From CAG-632 sp963626805 (GTDB lineage: Bacteria; Bacillota; Clostridia; Lachnospirales; Lachnospiraceae): a DNA stretch of 31,996 bases. A program made the translations under genes and the position numbers. The notes under the pieces were generated by a model, which was not told where the DNA came from, did no database searches, and was given only the letters and a program-made list of their open reading frames with translations. Every line of letters begins with the position of its first letter. The stretch's first letter is position 1. Below are positions 9,185 to 16,333 of this stretch, one piece after another. The DNA lies in assembly GCA_963626805.1 (NCBI GenBank), contig CAVFXS010000062.1, positions 1 to 31,996 of the forward strand, read 5' to 3'.

Positions 9185-9604
9185 TCACCATCCTACAATA
9201 AATCGTGTTTCTCCTGCCTGAATCTGATCCCCCGGTTGTAGCTTTCGAGGTATTTTTACCTCAATGCCATTTACCAGAGTTCCGTTTGTTGTACCCAGAT
9301 CCCGAATGTACAGATCACCCTTTTTATAACTAATCTCAAAATGCCTTCGGGATATTTTTTCATCATCAAAATATAAATCCGAAAAGTCAGATCTTCCTAT
9401 CACAAGTTTCTTCCTGACTGTTTGTGTTAAATTCTCAATTTCTCCATCTGCCATATGAACTCTGATTCCAAACCGTTTACCCTTCCGTTTTAATTTTCGT
9501 TTTGTAATGCCCCATAACAATAACCTGGCACCCACTATTCCAATAAGACAGGCACCTGCCATTCCAACAAGACATATCTGCCAATATGTATTCAACACAA
9601 ACAT
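9185..9604 (-). CDS. Membrane-anchored FHA protein
   Basis: A 139-residue protein with one N-terminal membrane segment (about 8-32), a basic cytoplasmic stretch (KRKLKRKGKR) and an FHA domain (about 65-139) with GRSD, KISRRHFEI and TTNGTLVNG motifs, all consistent with phosphothreonine binding. It would place a phosphopeptide reader at the inner face of the membrane. The ATG at 9604 is directly preceded by AAAAAGG, with AGGTG further upstream; the start is acceptable but not strong. It ends 4 nt before the FHA-kinase start, so it is very likely co-transcribed with it. Confidence 0.88.
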   Translation of the reverse strand: MFVLNTYWQICLVGMAGACLIGIVGARLLLWGITKRKLKRKGKRFGIRVHMADGEIENLTQTVRKKLVIGRSDFSDLYFDDEKISRRHFEISYKKGDLYIRDLGTTNGTLVNGIEVKIPRKLQPGDQIQAGETRFIVGW

Positions 9605-9668
9605 CCTTTTTGAATTTTCACCTGCCTTAATTCCTTTTCATCAATTCCTGCTTTTATATACACATTTG

Positions 9669-9691
9669 GGGTGCCTCGACATGAGGCACCC
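9669..9691. terminator. Strong hairpin between two FHA genes
   Basis: A perfect 9-bp GC-rich stem (GGGTGCCTC 9669-9677 with GAGGCACCC 9683-9691, 5-nt loop) starts just past the stop at 9698. On the minus strand the following bases (CAAATGTGTATATA) form no proper U tract, so it may be a weak terminator or a processing/stability element inside the operon. Confidence 0.45.
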
Positions 9692-9697
9692 GGTCTT

Positions 9698-10252
9698 TTA
9701 ATCCAATTGAATAAAGTTATCACTATAGCCTATTTGTATTATGCTTCCCTTTTCCAATCGGATTTTCTGATTCTTCGGCAATCGTTCTCCATCGTCTAAA
9801 TAGGTTCCATTTTGAGAGTAATCTGTCACCTGATATGTCTGATGTTCCTTATCATACTGAATCCGGCAATGCCGGTCACTGACCTCGGTTGAATCAAATA
9901 TCAGCTGACTACGATTTGGATTGCTTCCAAGGATCAGAGTTTCTTCTGGCAAAAGTTTCAGATGTACCCCCTGATATACTCCGGATAAAATAATCAATTC
10001 TCCTTCATACACTGACAGGGCATCTTCCTCTCCGTCATCATCCATGATCAGAGCGCTCAGCCAAAATAATATGGTTCCTATGATCAGAAAAATAATAATT
10101 CCGGTTATTACAGCAAATGTAGCTGACTGCCCCCGCTTTTGCAGAGCCGTTCCCATCCAAAGAGCAATCGCAAAGCTTAATATGAAATTAATACACATCG
10201 CAATTCCCAACACCACCGGTGTGGTCTCTTTTTTTATTATTTTCCAGTTCAT
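9698..10252 (-). CDS. Membrane-anchored FHA protein with two TM segments
   Basis: A 184-residue protein. Two hydrophobic helices (about 12-34 and 43-68) form a hairpin that places the rest in the cytoplasm. After an acidic stretch (MDDDGEEDA), the FHA domain (about 85-184) shows LGSN in place of the usual GR, EVSDRHCRIQYD and SQNGTYLDDG. I prefer the ATG at 10252 because GAGGTGAGG lies just upstream; a GTG three codons earlier is possible. It is 13 nt downstream of the amidase/ricin gene stop and belongs to the same gene run. Likely role: a membrane-located phosphothreonine adaptor. Confidence 0.87.
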   Translation of the reverse strand: MNWKIIKKETTPVVLGIAMCINFILSFAIALWMGTALQKRGQSATFAVITGIIIFLIIGTILFWLSALIMDDDGEEDALSVYEGELIILSGVYQGVHLKLLPEETLILGSNPNRSQLIFDSTEVSDRHCRIQYDKEHQTYQVTDYSQNGTYLDDGERLPKNQKIRLEKGSIIQIGYSDNFIQLD

Positions 10253-10265
10253 ATTCCTCACCTCA

Positions 10266-12110
10266 CTAAATCAATCGGATTGTAATAATCTGATTTTCGC
10301 CGTCTCTCGGAAGTATAATCTGCAAATACAATCCAATCAGCATTCCATCCTGGTTTTTATCACCAACCAATCGAATTCCGGGCTTTGATAATATTGCCTT
10401 ATCATTTGATGCATCATCTTCTGTATCCTTGCTTCCTTCCTGTTCGCCTGCTGCAATAACAGTATAGTTATTAGTTTCTGTCTGATTATTCACTACGTTT
10501 GTCTCTGTTCGGCTTTCATTTTTATTCTCTGTATTTCCGCCGATTATGTAATTCAAAATGGTTGTAATATTGTTATTAACGGTTACTTCTTTCTTCTCTG
10601 CTTCGGTTGTCGGAGCTTCTGTTGTAGGTGCCTCGGTACTTGACTCTTCTGTCGTAGTCGGTGCCTCTGTTGTTGATTCCTCGGTACTTGACTCTTCTGT
10701 TGTGGTAGGTGCCTCCGTTGTTGATTCTTCGGTACTTGACTCTTCTGTTGTGGTAGGTGCCTCCGTTGTTGATTCTTCGGTGCTTGACTCCTCGGTCGTG
10801 GCCGGCGCCTCCGTTGTTGATTCTTCCTTTGTAACCTCAAATTCTATAACGTTACTTGCTGTTGCTGCATATGTATTACATGCCTCTACATATGCCTGAT
10901 ACTTTCCTGGGGCTAACTGCAGAGCAAGACTTGTTCCCTGCATTTCTCTGTCTGCATTCTCTCCTTCTCCGGCAATATACACATTGTAATAATCTGTGTT
11001 TGCCGTTGCATTCCAGCTAAATGTCGTTTCAGCCTGATCCGTTCCCGGTGTACAGCTTAAATTCGGCACTTCCGGCTGTTCCAGCCGTTCAAGCTGATAC
11101 ATCTGCGCTCCACTGCCGTTCAAAGGATATAACTTAATATTGGTTCCTTCATCAAAGCTATGGTTGGCAATATCCATGACACAAGCACCGCATGCTGTCT
11201 GGATATGATATTGATCCTGATACTGATATATATTCCATCTCTGTGCAGCGCCGTCTGTATAATCTGCCACCCGAATATTTGTCTCTGCTGCATCAACACC
11301 ACCCTCTGCCTCAAGAACCTTATTGTCCATGCTGTTATATATGGTATACGTTCCATCTTCTCTTCTGACAAATCTCCAGATCTGTCGCTTAATTTCATCT
11401 GAAGATCCGCCCTTTTTTCTACTGGATACATTATCCTGATCATTTGTTACAACTGTCCCAATTGACGGATTTGTAATATATGCATAAAAATTATCTCCAA
11501 CATCAACTCTTGTTCCAATCTCAGGTACCGGCGTTTCCGGCTCTGATGCACTACCGGTATTAATCAGAATCGTACACATCCTTTTTGCACTGCCCTGTCC
11601 GTAATTCCATGCAACATGTGTCCGGTCATTCGTATGTCCGTTAATAATCGGAACCCCAGTGTCGTCATAGCCGACACAGATTGTTGCATGTGCCCATGAG
11701 ACTGTAGACCAGCTCCACTGATACACCACCGGATTCCCCGGAAGTATCTGATCTGCCGTCGGATTCTCAATTACCTGATATCCTCTGTTCTGCAATGCCT
11801 GCACAAAGGATGGAACATAAATCCATGCGGATGTATATGGCTGCCAGTCATCTCCTAATTCAAGACCTCCGGCACGCAGACACTGGGATACATAGTTTGC
11901 ACAATCTGCTCCGGAATAACTTTTATAATCCGGATTCCTCTTACTACCACTCCAGGCTTCTGCATACTCACATGCAGCCTGAGGATTATAGCCACTGGCA
12001 TTTACCCTCAACTCCAACGGATCAAAAAACACTGTTGCTGCCACAACTGTGACTACCAGCATTAGTGCCAGCCAGCCCTTTCTTTTTAACTTCATTAATA
12101 CACGTTTCAT
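10266..12110 (-). CDS. Secreted Amidase_6 / ricin-B-like wall protein
   Basis: A 614-residue protein. Signal peptide about 1-36 (basic, then LALMLVVTVVAATVFF). Residues about 40-190 form an Amidase_6 (cysteine peptidase/CHAP-like) domain with GADCANYVSQCL (candidate catalytic Cys), WAHATICVGYDD (candidate His) and NGHTNDRTHVAW. Residues about 205-350 resemble a ricin-B-type carbohydrate-binding trefoil (IWRFV, QRWNIY, QMYQLE). A beta-sandwich (about 355-435), a 16-residue Thr/Glu/Ser repeat array and a unique C-terminal tail follow. It probably binds wall glycans and cleaves peptide or amide bonds there; the exact substrate is unknown. The ATG at 12110 is chosen because AAAGGAGC precedes it; an upstream in-frame TTG lacks such a site. 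No membrane anchor is visible at the C terminus. Confidence 0.86.
   Translation of the reverse strand: MKRVLMKLKRKGWLALMLVVTVVAATVFFDPLELRVNASGYNPQAACEYAEAWSGSKRNPDYKSYSGADCANYVSQCLRAGGLELGDDWQPYTSAWIYVPSFVQALQNRGYQVIENPTADQILPGNPVVYQWSWSTVSWAHATICVGYDDTGVPIINGHTNDRTHVAWNYGQGSAKRMCTILINTGSASEPETPVPEIGTRVDVGDNFYAYITNPSIGTVVTNDQDNVSSRKKGGSSDEIKRQIWRFVRREDGTYTIYNSMDNKVLEAEGGVDAAETNIRVADYTDGAAQRWNIYQYQDQYHIQTACGACVMDIANHSFDEGTNIKLYPLNGSGAQMYQLERLEQPEVPNLSCTPGTDQAETTFSWNATANTDYYNVYIAGEGENADREMQGTSLALQLAPGKYQAYVEACNTYAATASNVIEFEVTKEESTTEAPATTEESSTEESTTEAPTTTEESSTEESTTEAPTTTEESSTEESTTEAPTTTEESSTEAPTTEAPTTEAEKKEVTVNNNITTILNYIIGGNTENKNESRTETNVVNNQTETNNYTVIAAGEQEGSKDTEDDASNDKAILSKPGIRLVGDKNQDGMLIGLYLQIILPRDGENQIITIRLI
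10633..10824 (-). repeat. Four 48-bp tandem repeats encoding a Thr/Glu/Ser linker
   Basis: Units start at 10633, 10681, 10729 and 10777, each 48 bp (16 codons; TEESTTEAPTTTEESS with small changes). The middle copies are nearly identical, so copy number is likely to vary by slippage or recombination without shifting the frame. Confidence 0.92.
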
Positions 12111-12117
12111 AATGATC

Positions 12118-12125
12118 GCTCCTTT
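12118..12125 (-). promoter_or_regulatory. Ribosome binding site fixing the amidase start
   Basis: AAAGGAGC lies 7 nt upstream of the ATG at 12110. This favours that ATG over the in-frame TTG at 12152. Confidence 0.75.
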
Positions 12126-12225
12126 CGTATTTTCTGTTTCCTTCTGAAGCAATCATATACAAGTTTTTATCGATATTACCGACTTTGGCACTTTTCACAC
12201 GTATTTTGTAAGCATTAGCATTCTT

Positions 12226-12582
12226 TTAATTTAGTTGTATAACATTCTCTTCATTTCCTAAGATCAAGATTGTTCCCGGTGGAACTCTTTTCTTCTCTTT
12301 ATGCAACAGAATTTTCTCTTCTCCTATAAAGGTACCGTTACTGGAATAGTCACACACTGTATAATCATTCCCATGATAATTAAAACGAATTCCGCAATGC
12401 ATTCGGCTGACTTTACTTCCATGAATCACTACATCCACCTGATCAGGATCCCGTCCCAGAACCACTTCCACATTATTCTGTATTTCTATCCTTCTTCCGA
12501 TCAGAGTTCCTTTCAAGCCTATAATGCCTCCCTGACGGTTTTGATTCATACATAGGCTTTGCGTCAAATATACATCGGCCAC
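12226..12582 (-). CDS. Small stand-alone FHA protein
   Basis: A 118-residue soluble protein that is almost entirely one FHA domain (about 28-118): LGRD, KVSRMHCGIRF and SSNGTFIGEE are all present. It starts with GTG at 12582, supported by AAAGGAG 8-9 nt upstream; the nearby ATG at 12590 is out of frame and stops quickly. A phosphothreonine reader without an output domain is likely an adaptor or competitor. It starts 22 nt after the LytTR regulator gene. The 115-nt gap after it, before the amidase gene, shows no clear terminator or promoter. Confidence 0.88.
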   Translation of the reverse strand: MADVYLTQSLCMNQNRQGGIIGLKGTLIGRRIEIQNNVEVVLGRDPDQVDVVIHGSKVSRMHCGIRFNYHGNDYTVCDYSSNGTFIGEEKILLHKEKKRVPPGTILILGNEENVIQLN

Positions 12583-12604
12583 TTTCTCATCTCCTTTGCT
12601 CCTG

Positions 12605-13294
12605 CTATTCGAACATTTTTTTCAGGCTATCATAATATCTACGACTAACCGGTATCTGCACATCCTGTACAATCATGCCATTCCGGCTGAACTCACTCAC
12701 ATATTGCTTCTGCACTATATAGCTCTGATGGCAACGAATAAACCCTTTTTCTTTTAACAGATCTTCCATGGCATCCATTTTTTCATAAAACTCTGTTTCT
12801 CCATCCTTCGTATGTAAAATGATCTTTCGCTTATCGCTTTCCAGATAAAAAATCTGATTCAACGGTATTCTCCTGATATTTCCCTGGATTTTAACATTCA
12901 GGCATTCCGATGTATTCTCCAGTTCGTCTAAATACCGAACCAGCTCCTCTGACAACCGTTCAGTAGAACATGGCTTCAGAATGTATGCAAAAGCCTTACA
13001 GGTATATCCTTCAAAAATATGCTCCTGCGACCGTGTTATAAAGATAATATCCACATCTACCTGCATCCTCCGTAATTCATGTGCCAGTTCCATTCCATCC
13101 GGCTTTGCCATGTGAATATCCAACAGTAAAAGATTACACTCGAATTTTCCCGCCTGAACATCTTCAAGCACTGCTTTTCCGCTTGCATATCTACTGATGC
13201 GGATATCTGCCTTTGAAAACATGATTCGGCTGACCATTTCCTGAATTTCCTTTAATTCAATTTCCTGATCTTCACAAATCCCTATTGTTAACAT
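12605..13294 (-). CDS. LytTR-family response regulator
   Basis: A 229-residue response regulator. The receiver domain (about 1-122) has the acidic pair E8-D9, phospho-acceptor D59 in LLLLDIHMAKPDG and the conserved Lys in YILKPCS. The C-terminal LytTR DNA-binding domain (about 132-229) has IFYLESDKRK, the FIRCHQSYIVQ core and IPVSRRYYDSLKK. AgrA/LytR-type regulators bind short direct repeats upstream of targets such as wall or signalling genes. The ATG follows AGGAGAGACAAGG. No histidine kinase gene is in the window, and the gene sits between a Ser/Thr kinase and an FHA gene, which is unusual; input may come from an unlinked kinase or by Ser/Thr phosphorylation (inference). Confidence 0.94.
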   Translation of the reverse strand: MLTIGICEDQEIELKEIQEMVSRIMFSKADIRISRYASGKAVLEDVQAGKFECNLLLLDIHMAKPDGMELAHELRRMQVDVDIIFITRSQEHIFEGYTCKAFAYILKPCSTERLSEELVRYLDELENTSECLNVKIQGNIRRIPLNQIFYLESDKRKIILHTKDGETEFYEKMDAMEDLLKEKGFIRCHQSYIVQKQYVSEFSRNGMIVQDVQIPVSRRYYDSLKKMFE

Positions 13295-13309
13295 CCTTGT
13301 CTCTCCTGA

Positions 13310-16294
13310 TCAATATGCTGCATATACCTTTACTTCCCTTGTATTGCATGGTCCATCCGGCCTGGTTCGCGTCCATTCTCCTACGGTCGTAGTCGTCTTT
13401 GAAAAATCGTAAATCTTTGTACGATAGTGATACCAATACTTCCGTTCATTTTCCGCCTTTGCTCTAAAATTGGCATCTAACGAAGCAATTGTATTCGGAC
13501 CGGCATCACTGTCTGCTGATAGTCCGTTATAATATTGATAACTCCCTACCATCGTATATGTATCATAATCATAATAACCATTTACACTGATTACTGATTC
13601 TGTTAAATAATTCAAAGCTGTCTGAATCCATTTAATTTCCTCCCTGTATCCATAATCTCTTCCATGTACATACGTCTGCGTTGGATATGGGTATGGGTTG
13701 GTATATACCGGATCCGCATATATTTCACTTGTAACGGTTTCCCCATCATATGTTCTTTCTTCTCTTCTTGTCGAACTTGGAACTGCCTGTGACCAGTCAC
13801 TATAATGATAGCCTGTCAATGTCCATCCCGGCAGAGAATCTGACGTAGAGGTTGTTGTCTGTGTTGTTGTAATAATCGGTTGATACTCTGTATAGGTGGA
13901 ATTATCACAGGCTATAATACTGACTGCTGATCCTTTTGCCACCTTAGTTCCTGCTGTTGTTCCCTGCCACAGCACGGTTCCGTTTGCTGTATTATCCCTG
14001 CTTCGCTTGGTTACATCACCCAGCTTTAAACCGACTCTTTCCAATGCGCTCCTTGCTTCCTCCTGTGATAACCCTACCAATGTCGGAACTTTTATCTTTC
14101 CTTTTTCCGGATCATCCGGCTTCGGTGGAGCTTCGGTCGTTCCGGTTGATGGTTCCCTTGTAGATGTGGTCTCAGAACCTGGTCTTCTGGTTGAGGTTGA
14201 TGCATCCCGCGTGGAAGTATTCGCTCTGGTTGATGTACTGCCCTTAGTGCTTTTGCCACCTTCTGTTCCCCGATCTGTAGTCCCGGAACCCCTGTTGTCT
14301 GCAACCGCAGTGGAATTATTATTCACATTCGGATTGCCTTTACTGATATAAATCGTAATTGTTGTCTGCGGCTCAACCTCAGAACCGGCAACCAGACTCT
14401 GTCGAATAACATGATCCTTTGCTACCGTATCATTCTTCTCATACTCTACTGCTACCGTTAATCCGGCCTGCTGCAGTATACTTTGTGCATCTTCCAAAGA
14501 CTTATACTGAACATCCGGTACACGCACAGAATCTATACCCTCACTGACAACAACACCTATTTTTGTTCCCTGTGCTACTGTACTTCCTGCTTCTGTATCT
14601 TGAGAAATAACCTGTCCCTTTGGAACAGTTGCACTCTTTTCGGTTCCTGACTTATAGATATACAATGCGGCATTTCGAATCTCTGACCGCGCAATCGTCC
14701 AGTTTTTCCCCGTTAATTCCGGTACTGTTGTCATAACATCTGTCTTATAATCCGGCATTCCGGTTGATATATTCAGATCTATCGTAGATCCTTTCTCTAC
14801 TTCACTGCCTTCTTCCTTACTTTGTGCTGAGATATATCCCGGTGCGATTTCACTTTTCTCCTCCGTTGTCTGTGTGTAAACACTCATTTCATCCATTGTG
14901 CTTTTTCCGTCTTCAGCACTGATACCTTCAAGATTCGGCATATATATAATCTCTCCGCCGGCACTGACAACTACTTCCAGTGCAGTCCCTCCGGACACCA
15001 CTTCGCCATCTTCCAGATTCTGAGATAATATCTTATCCTTTGGTATCTCATCTGAGTTTTGCTTGTCCACAATCTGAAGCTCCAATCCTCGAGACTGCAC
15101 TTCCTCCTCAGCTTCATTCACAGCGTAGTTTACTACATTGGGTACATATACCTCATTGGAAGCCAACAAGCCGGAATCCACAATTGCTTTCATGTCAAAG
15201 TGGATTACATTCGTTGCCAGTAGGACACCAACTGTTACAATGATTCCGGCGGCAATTCCGGCACTGACTTTCACCCACAACGGCCATCTTCCGATATCCA
15301 TTTTACGGGCATGTGCCTTTCGTCTTCGTACTTCTTCAGAATTCAATTCTTCTTTAAATTCTGCTGCCGATTGTGTCCGATCCTCTATTCGAATGTTCAT
15401 GGCATTCATAATTGCCGTATCCAGGTTCTTAGATATCTTTGCGCCTTTTTTTGATGGTGGCTGCAGAGTATCCTTTCCTGCCCGCTCCATAGAATCTTCC
15501 GGAGTCATACCGGTCAACATCTTGTACAGGGTCGCTCCACAAGCATATACATCTGTCCATGGTCCCTGATCTCCCTTGCTTCGATACTGCTCCTCCGGAG
15601 CATATCCCTGTTTAATAATGACGGAGAGACTCTTACTATGTGTTGTTGTTGCATATCTGGCAGCTCCAAAGTCCAGAATCTTAACCTCTCCCTGCTTAGT
15701 CAGGAAAATATTATCCGGTGCAATATCCCGGTGAATAATGCCAATTTTATGTACCTCCTGCAGAGCCTCCAGAATCGGCATCATAATATTTAATGCTTCA
15801 TCCGGATCCAGCTTTCCTTCTCGTTCCAACCGACTCTTTAATGTTTCACCCTCCAGATATTCCATAATAATATAGGCTGTTTTATTCTCCATAAAACTGT
15901 CATAGATCCGCACGATCCCCGGCACATCTTTAAACTGTGCCAACCGTCTGGCTTCCTCTATAAACTTATCAATTCCGGAATAAAACTGCTCTGTCCGCTC
16001 ACCGGAATATACGGTTACTTCTGTCTGCCCCGGCATACGAGTTGCGAACTCACTTGGAAGATATTCCTTAATAGCAATCTTTTTCTCCAGAAGTCCATCA
16101 TATCCGATATAAGTAACACCGAACCCGCCATATCCAATCACCCGTCCGACGATATATTTTCCTGCAAGCACAGTACCCGGTGTGATATGATAAGCTTCCT
16201 TTGCCGGCGTACCATCCACATATCCGCAATACGGACATGTCGTATATTTATCATTGATTTTTTCCATACAACCCAAGCATAAACGTTCTGCCAT
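13310..16294 (-). CDS. Membrane Ser/Thr kinase with PASTA and peptidoglycan-binding-like domains
   Basis: A 994-residue PrkC/PknB-type kinase. Zinc ribbon C6, C9, C20, C23. Kinase domain about 45-315: GYGGFG (54-59), K76, HRDIAPDN (188-195) and DFG (208-210), predicted active. One membrane helix about 343-361. Outside lie four PASTA domains (about 383-447, 449-513, 522-586, 588-653), a Ser/Thr/Arg-rich linker (about 660-730), a fifth PASTA (734-797), and near the end a unit at about 885-940 (IKWIQTALNYL...VNGYYDYDT...NTIASL) matching the PG_binding_1 pattern. PASTA domains bind muropeptides and lipid II, so it probably senses wall state. The ATG at 16294 is preferred because AAGGAG lies 8 nt upstream, rather than in-frame GTG/ATG at 16315/16312. 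It begins 39 nt after the next kinase gene upstream. Confidence 0.93.
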   Translation of the reverse strand: MAERLCLGCMEKINDKYTTCPYCGYVDGTPAKEAYHITPGTVLAGKYIVGRVIGYGGFGVTYIGYDGLLEKKIAIKEYLPSEFATRMPGQTEVTVYSGERTEQFYSGIDKFIEEARRLAQFKDVPGIVRIYDSFMENKTAYIIMEYLEGETLKSRLEREGKLDPDEALNIMMPILEALQEVHKIGIIHRDIAPDNIFLTKQGEVKILDFGAARYATTTHSKSLSVIIKQGYAPEEQYRSKGDQGPWTDVYACGATLYKMLTGMTPEDSMERAGKDTLQPPSKKGAKISKNLDTAIMNAMNIRIEDRTQSAAEFKEELNSEEVRRRKAHARKMDIGRWPLWVKVSAGIAAGIIVTVGVLLATNVIHFDMKAIVDSGLLASNEVYVPNVVNYAVNEAEEEVQSRGLELQIVDKQNSDEIPKDKILSQNLEDGEVVSGGTALEVVVSAGGEIIYMPNLEGISAEDGKSTMDEMSVYTQTTEEKSEIAPGYISAQSKEEGSEVEKGSTIDLNISTGMPDYKTDVMTTVPELTGKNWTIARSEIRNAALYIYKSGTEKSATVPKGQVISQDTEAGSTVAQGTKIGVVVSEGIDSVRVPDVQYKSLEDAQSILQQAGLTVAVEYEKNDTVAKDHVIRQSLVAGSEVEPQTTITIYISKGNPNVNNNSTAVADNRGSGTTDRGTEGGKSTKGSTSTRANTSTRDASTSTRRPGSETTSTREPSTGTTEAPPKPDDPEKGKIKVPTLVGLSQEEARSALERVGLKLGDVTKRSRDNTANGTVLWQGTTAGTKVAKGSAVSIIACDNSTYTEYQPIITTTQTTTSTSDSLPGWTLTGYHYSDWSQAVPSSTRREERTYDGETVTSEIYADPVYTNPYPYPTQTYVHGRDYGYREEIKWIQTALNYLTESVISVNGYYDYDTYTMVGSYQYYNGLSADSDAGPNTIASLDANFRAKAENERKYWYHYRTKIYDFSKTTTTVGEWTRTRPDGPCNTREVKVYAAY

Positions 16295-16302
16295 TCCAAG
16301 CT

Positions 16303-16308
16303 CTCCTT
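16303..16308 (-). promoter_or_regulatory. Ribosome binding site fixing the PASTA-kinase start
   Basis: AAGGAG lies 8 nt before the ATG at 16294, inside the extension that would be coding if the GTG at 16315 were used. Confidence 0.7.
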
Positions 16309-16333
16309 CCATCACCTGTATTTACTATGTCAA

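Noticed and set aside
10558..10899. Plus-strand repetitive Val/Ser open frame
   Set aside because: It is the reverse reading of the 48-bp repeats in the secreted amidase gene.
12111..12225. Possible internal promoter before the amidase gene
   Set aside because: A TATGAT box is present but no acceptable -35 at 16-18 nt, so I could not support it.
13896..14351. Plus-strand open frame opposite the PASTA kinase linker
   Set aside because: A shadow of the low-complexity Ser/Thr/Arg linker and PASTA coding sequence.
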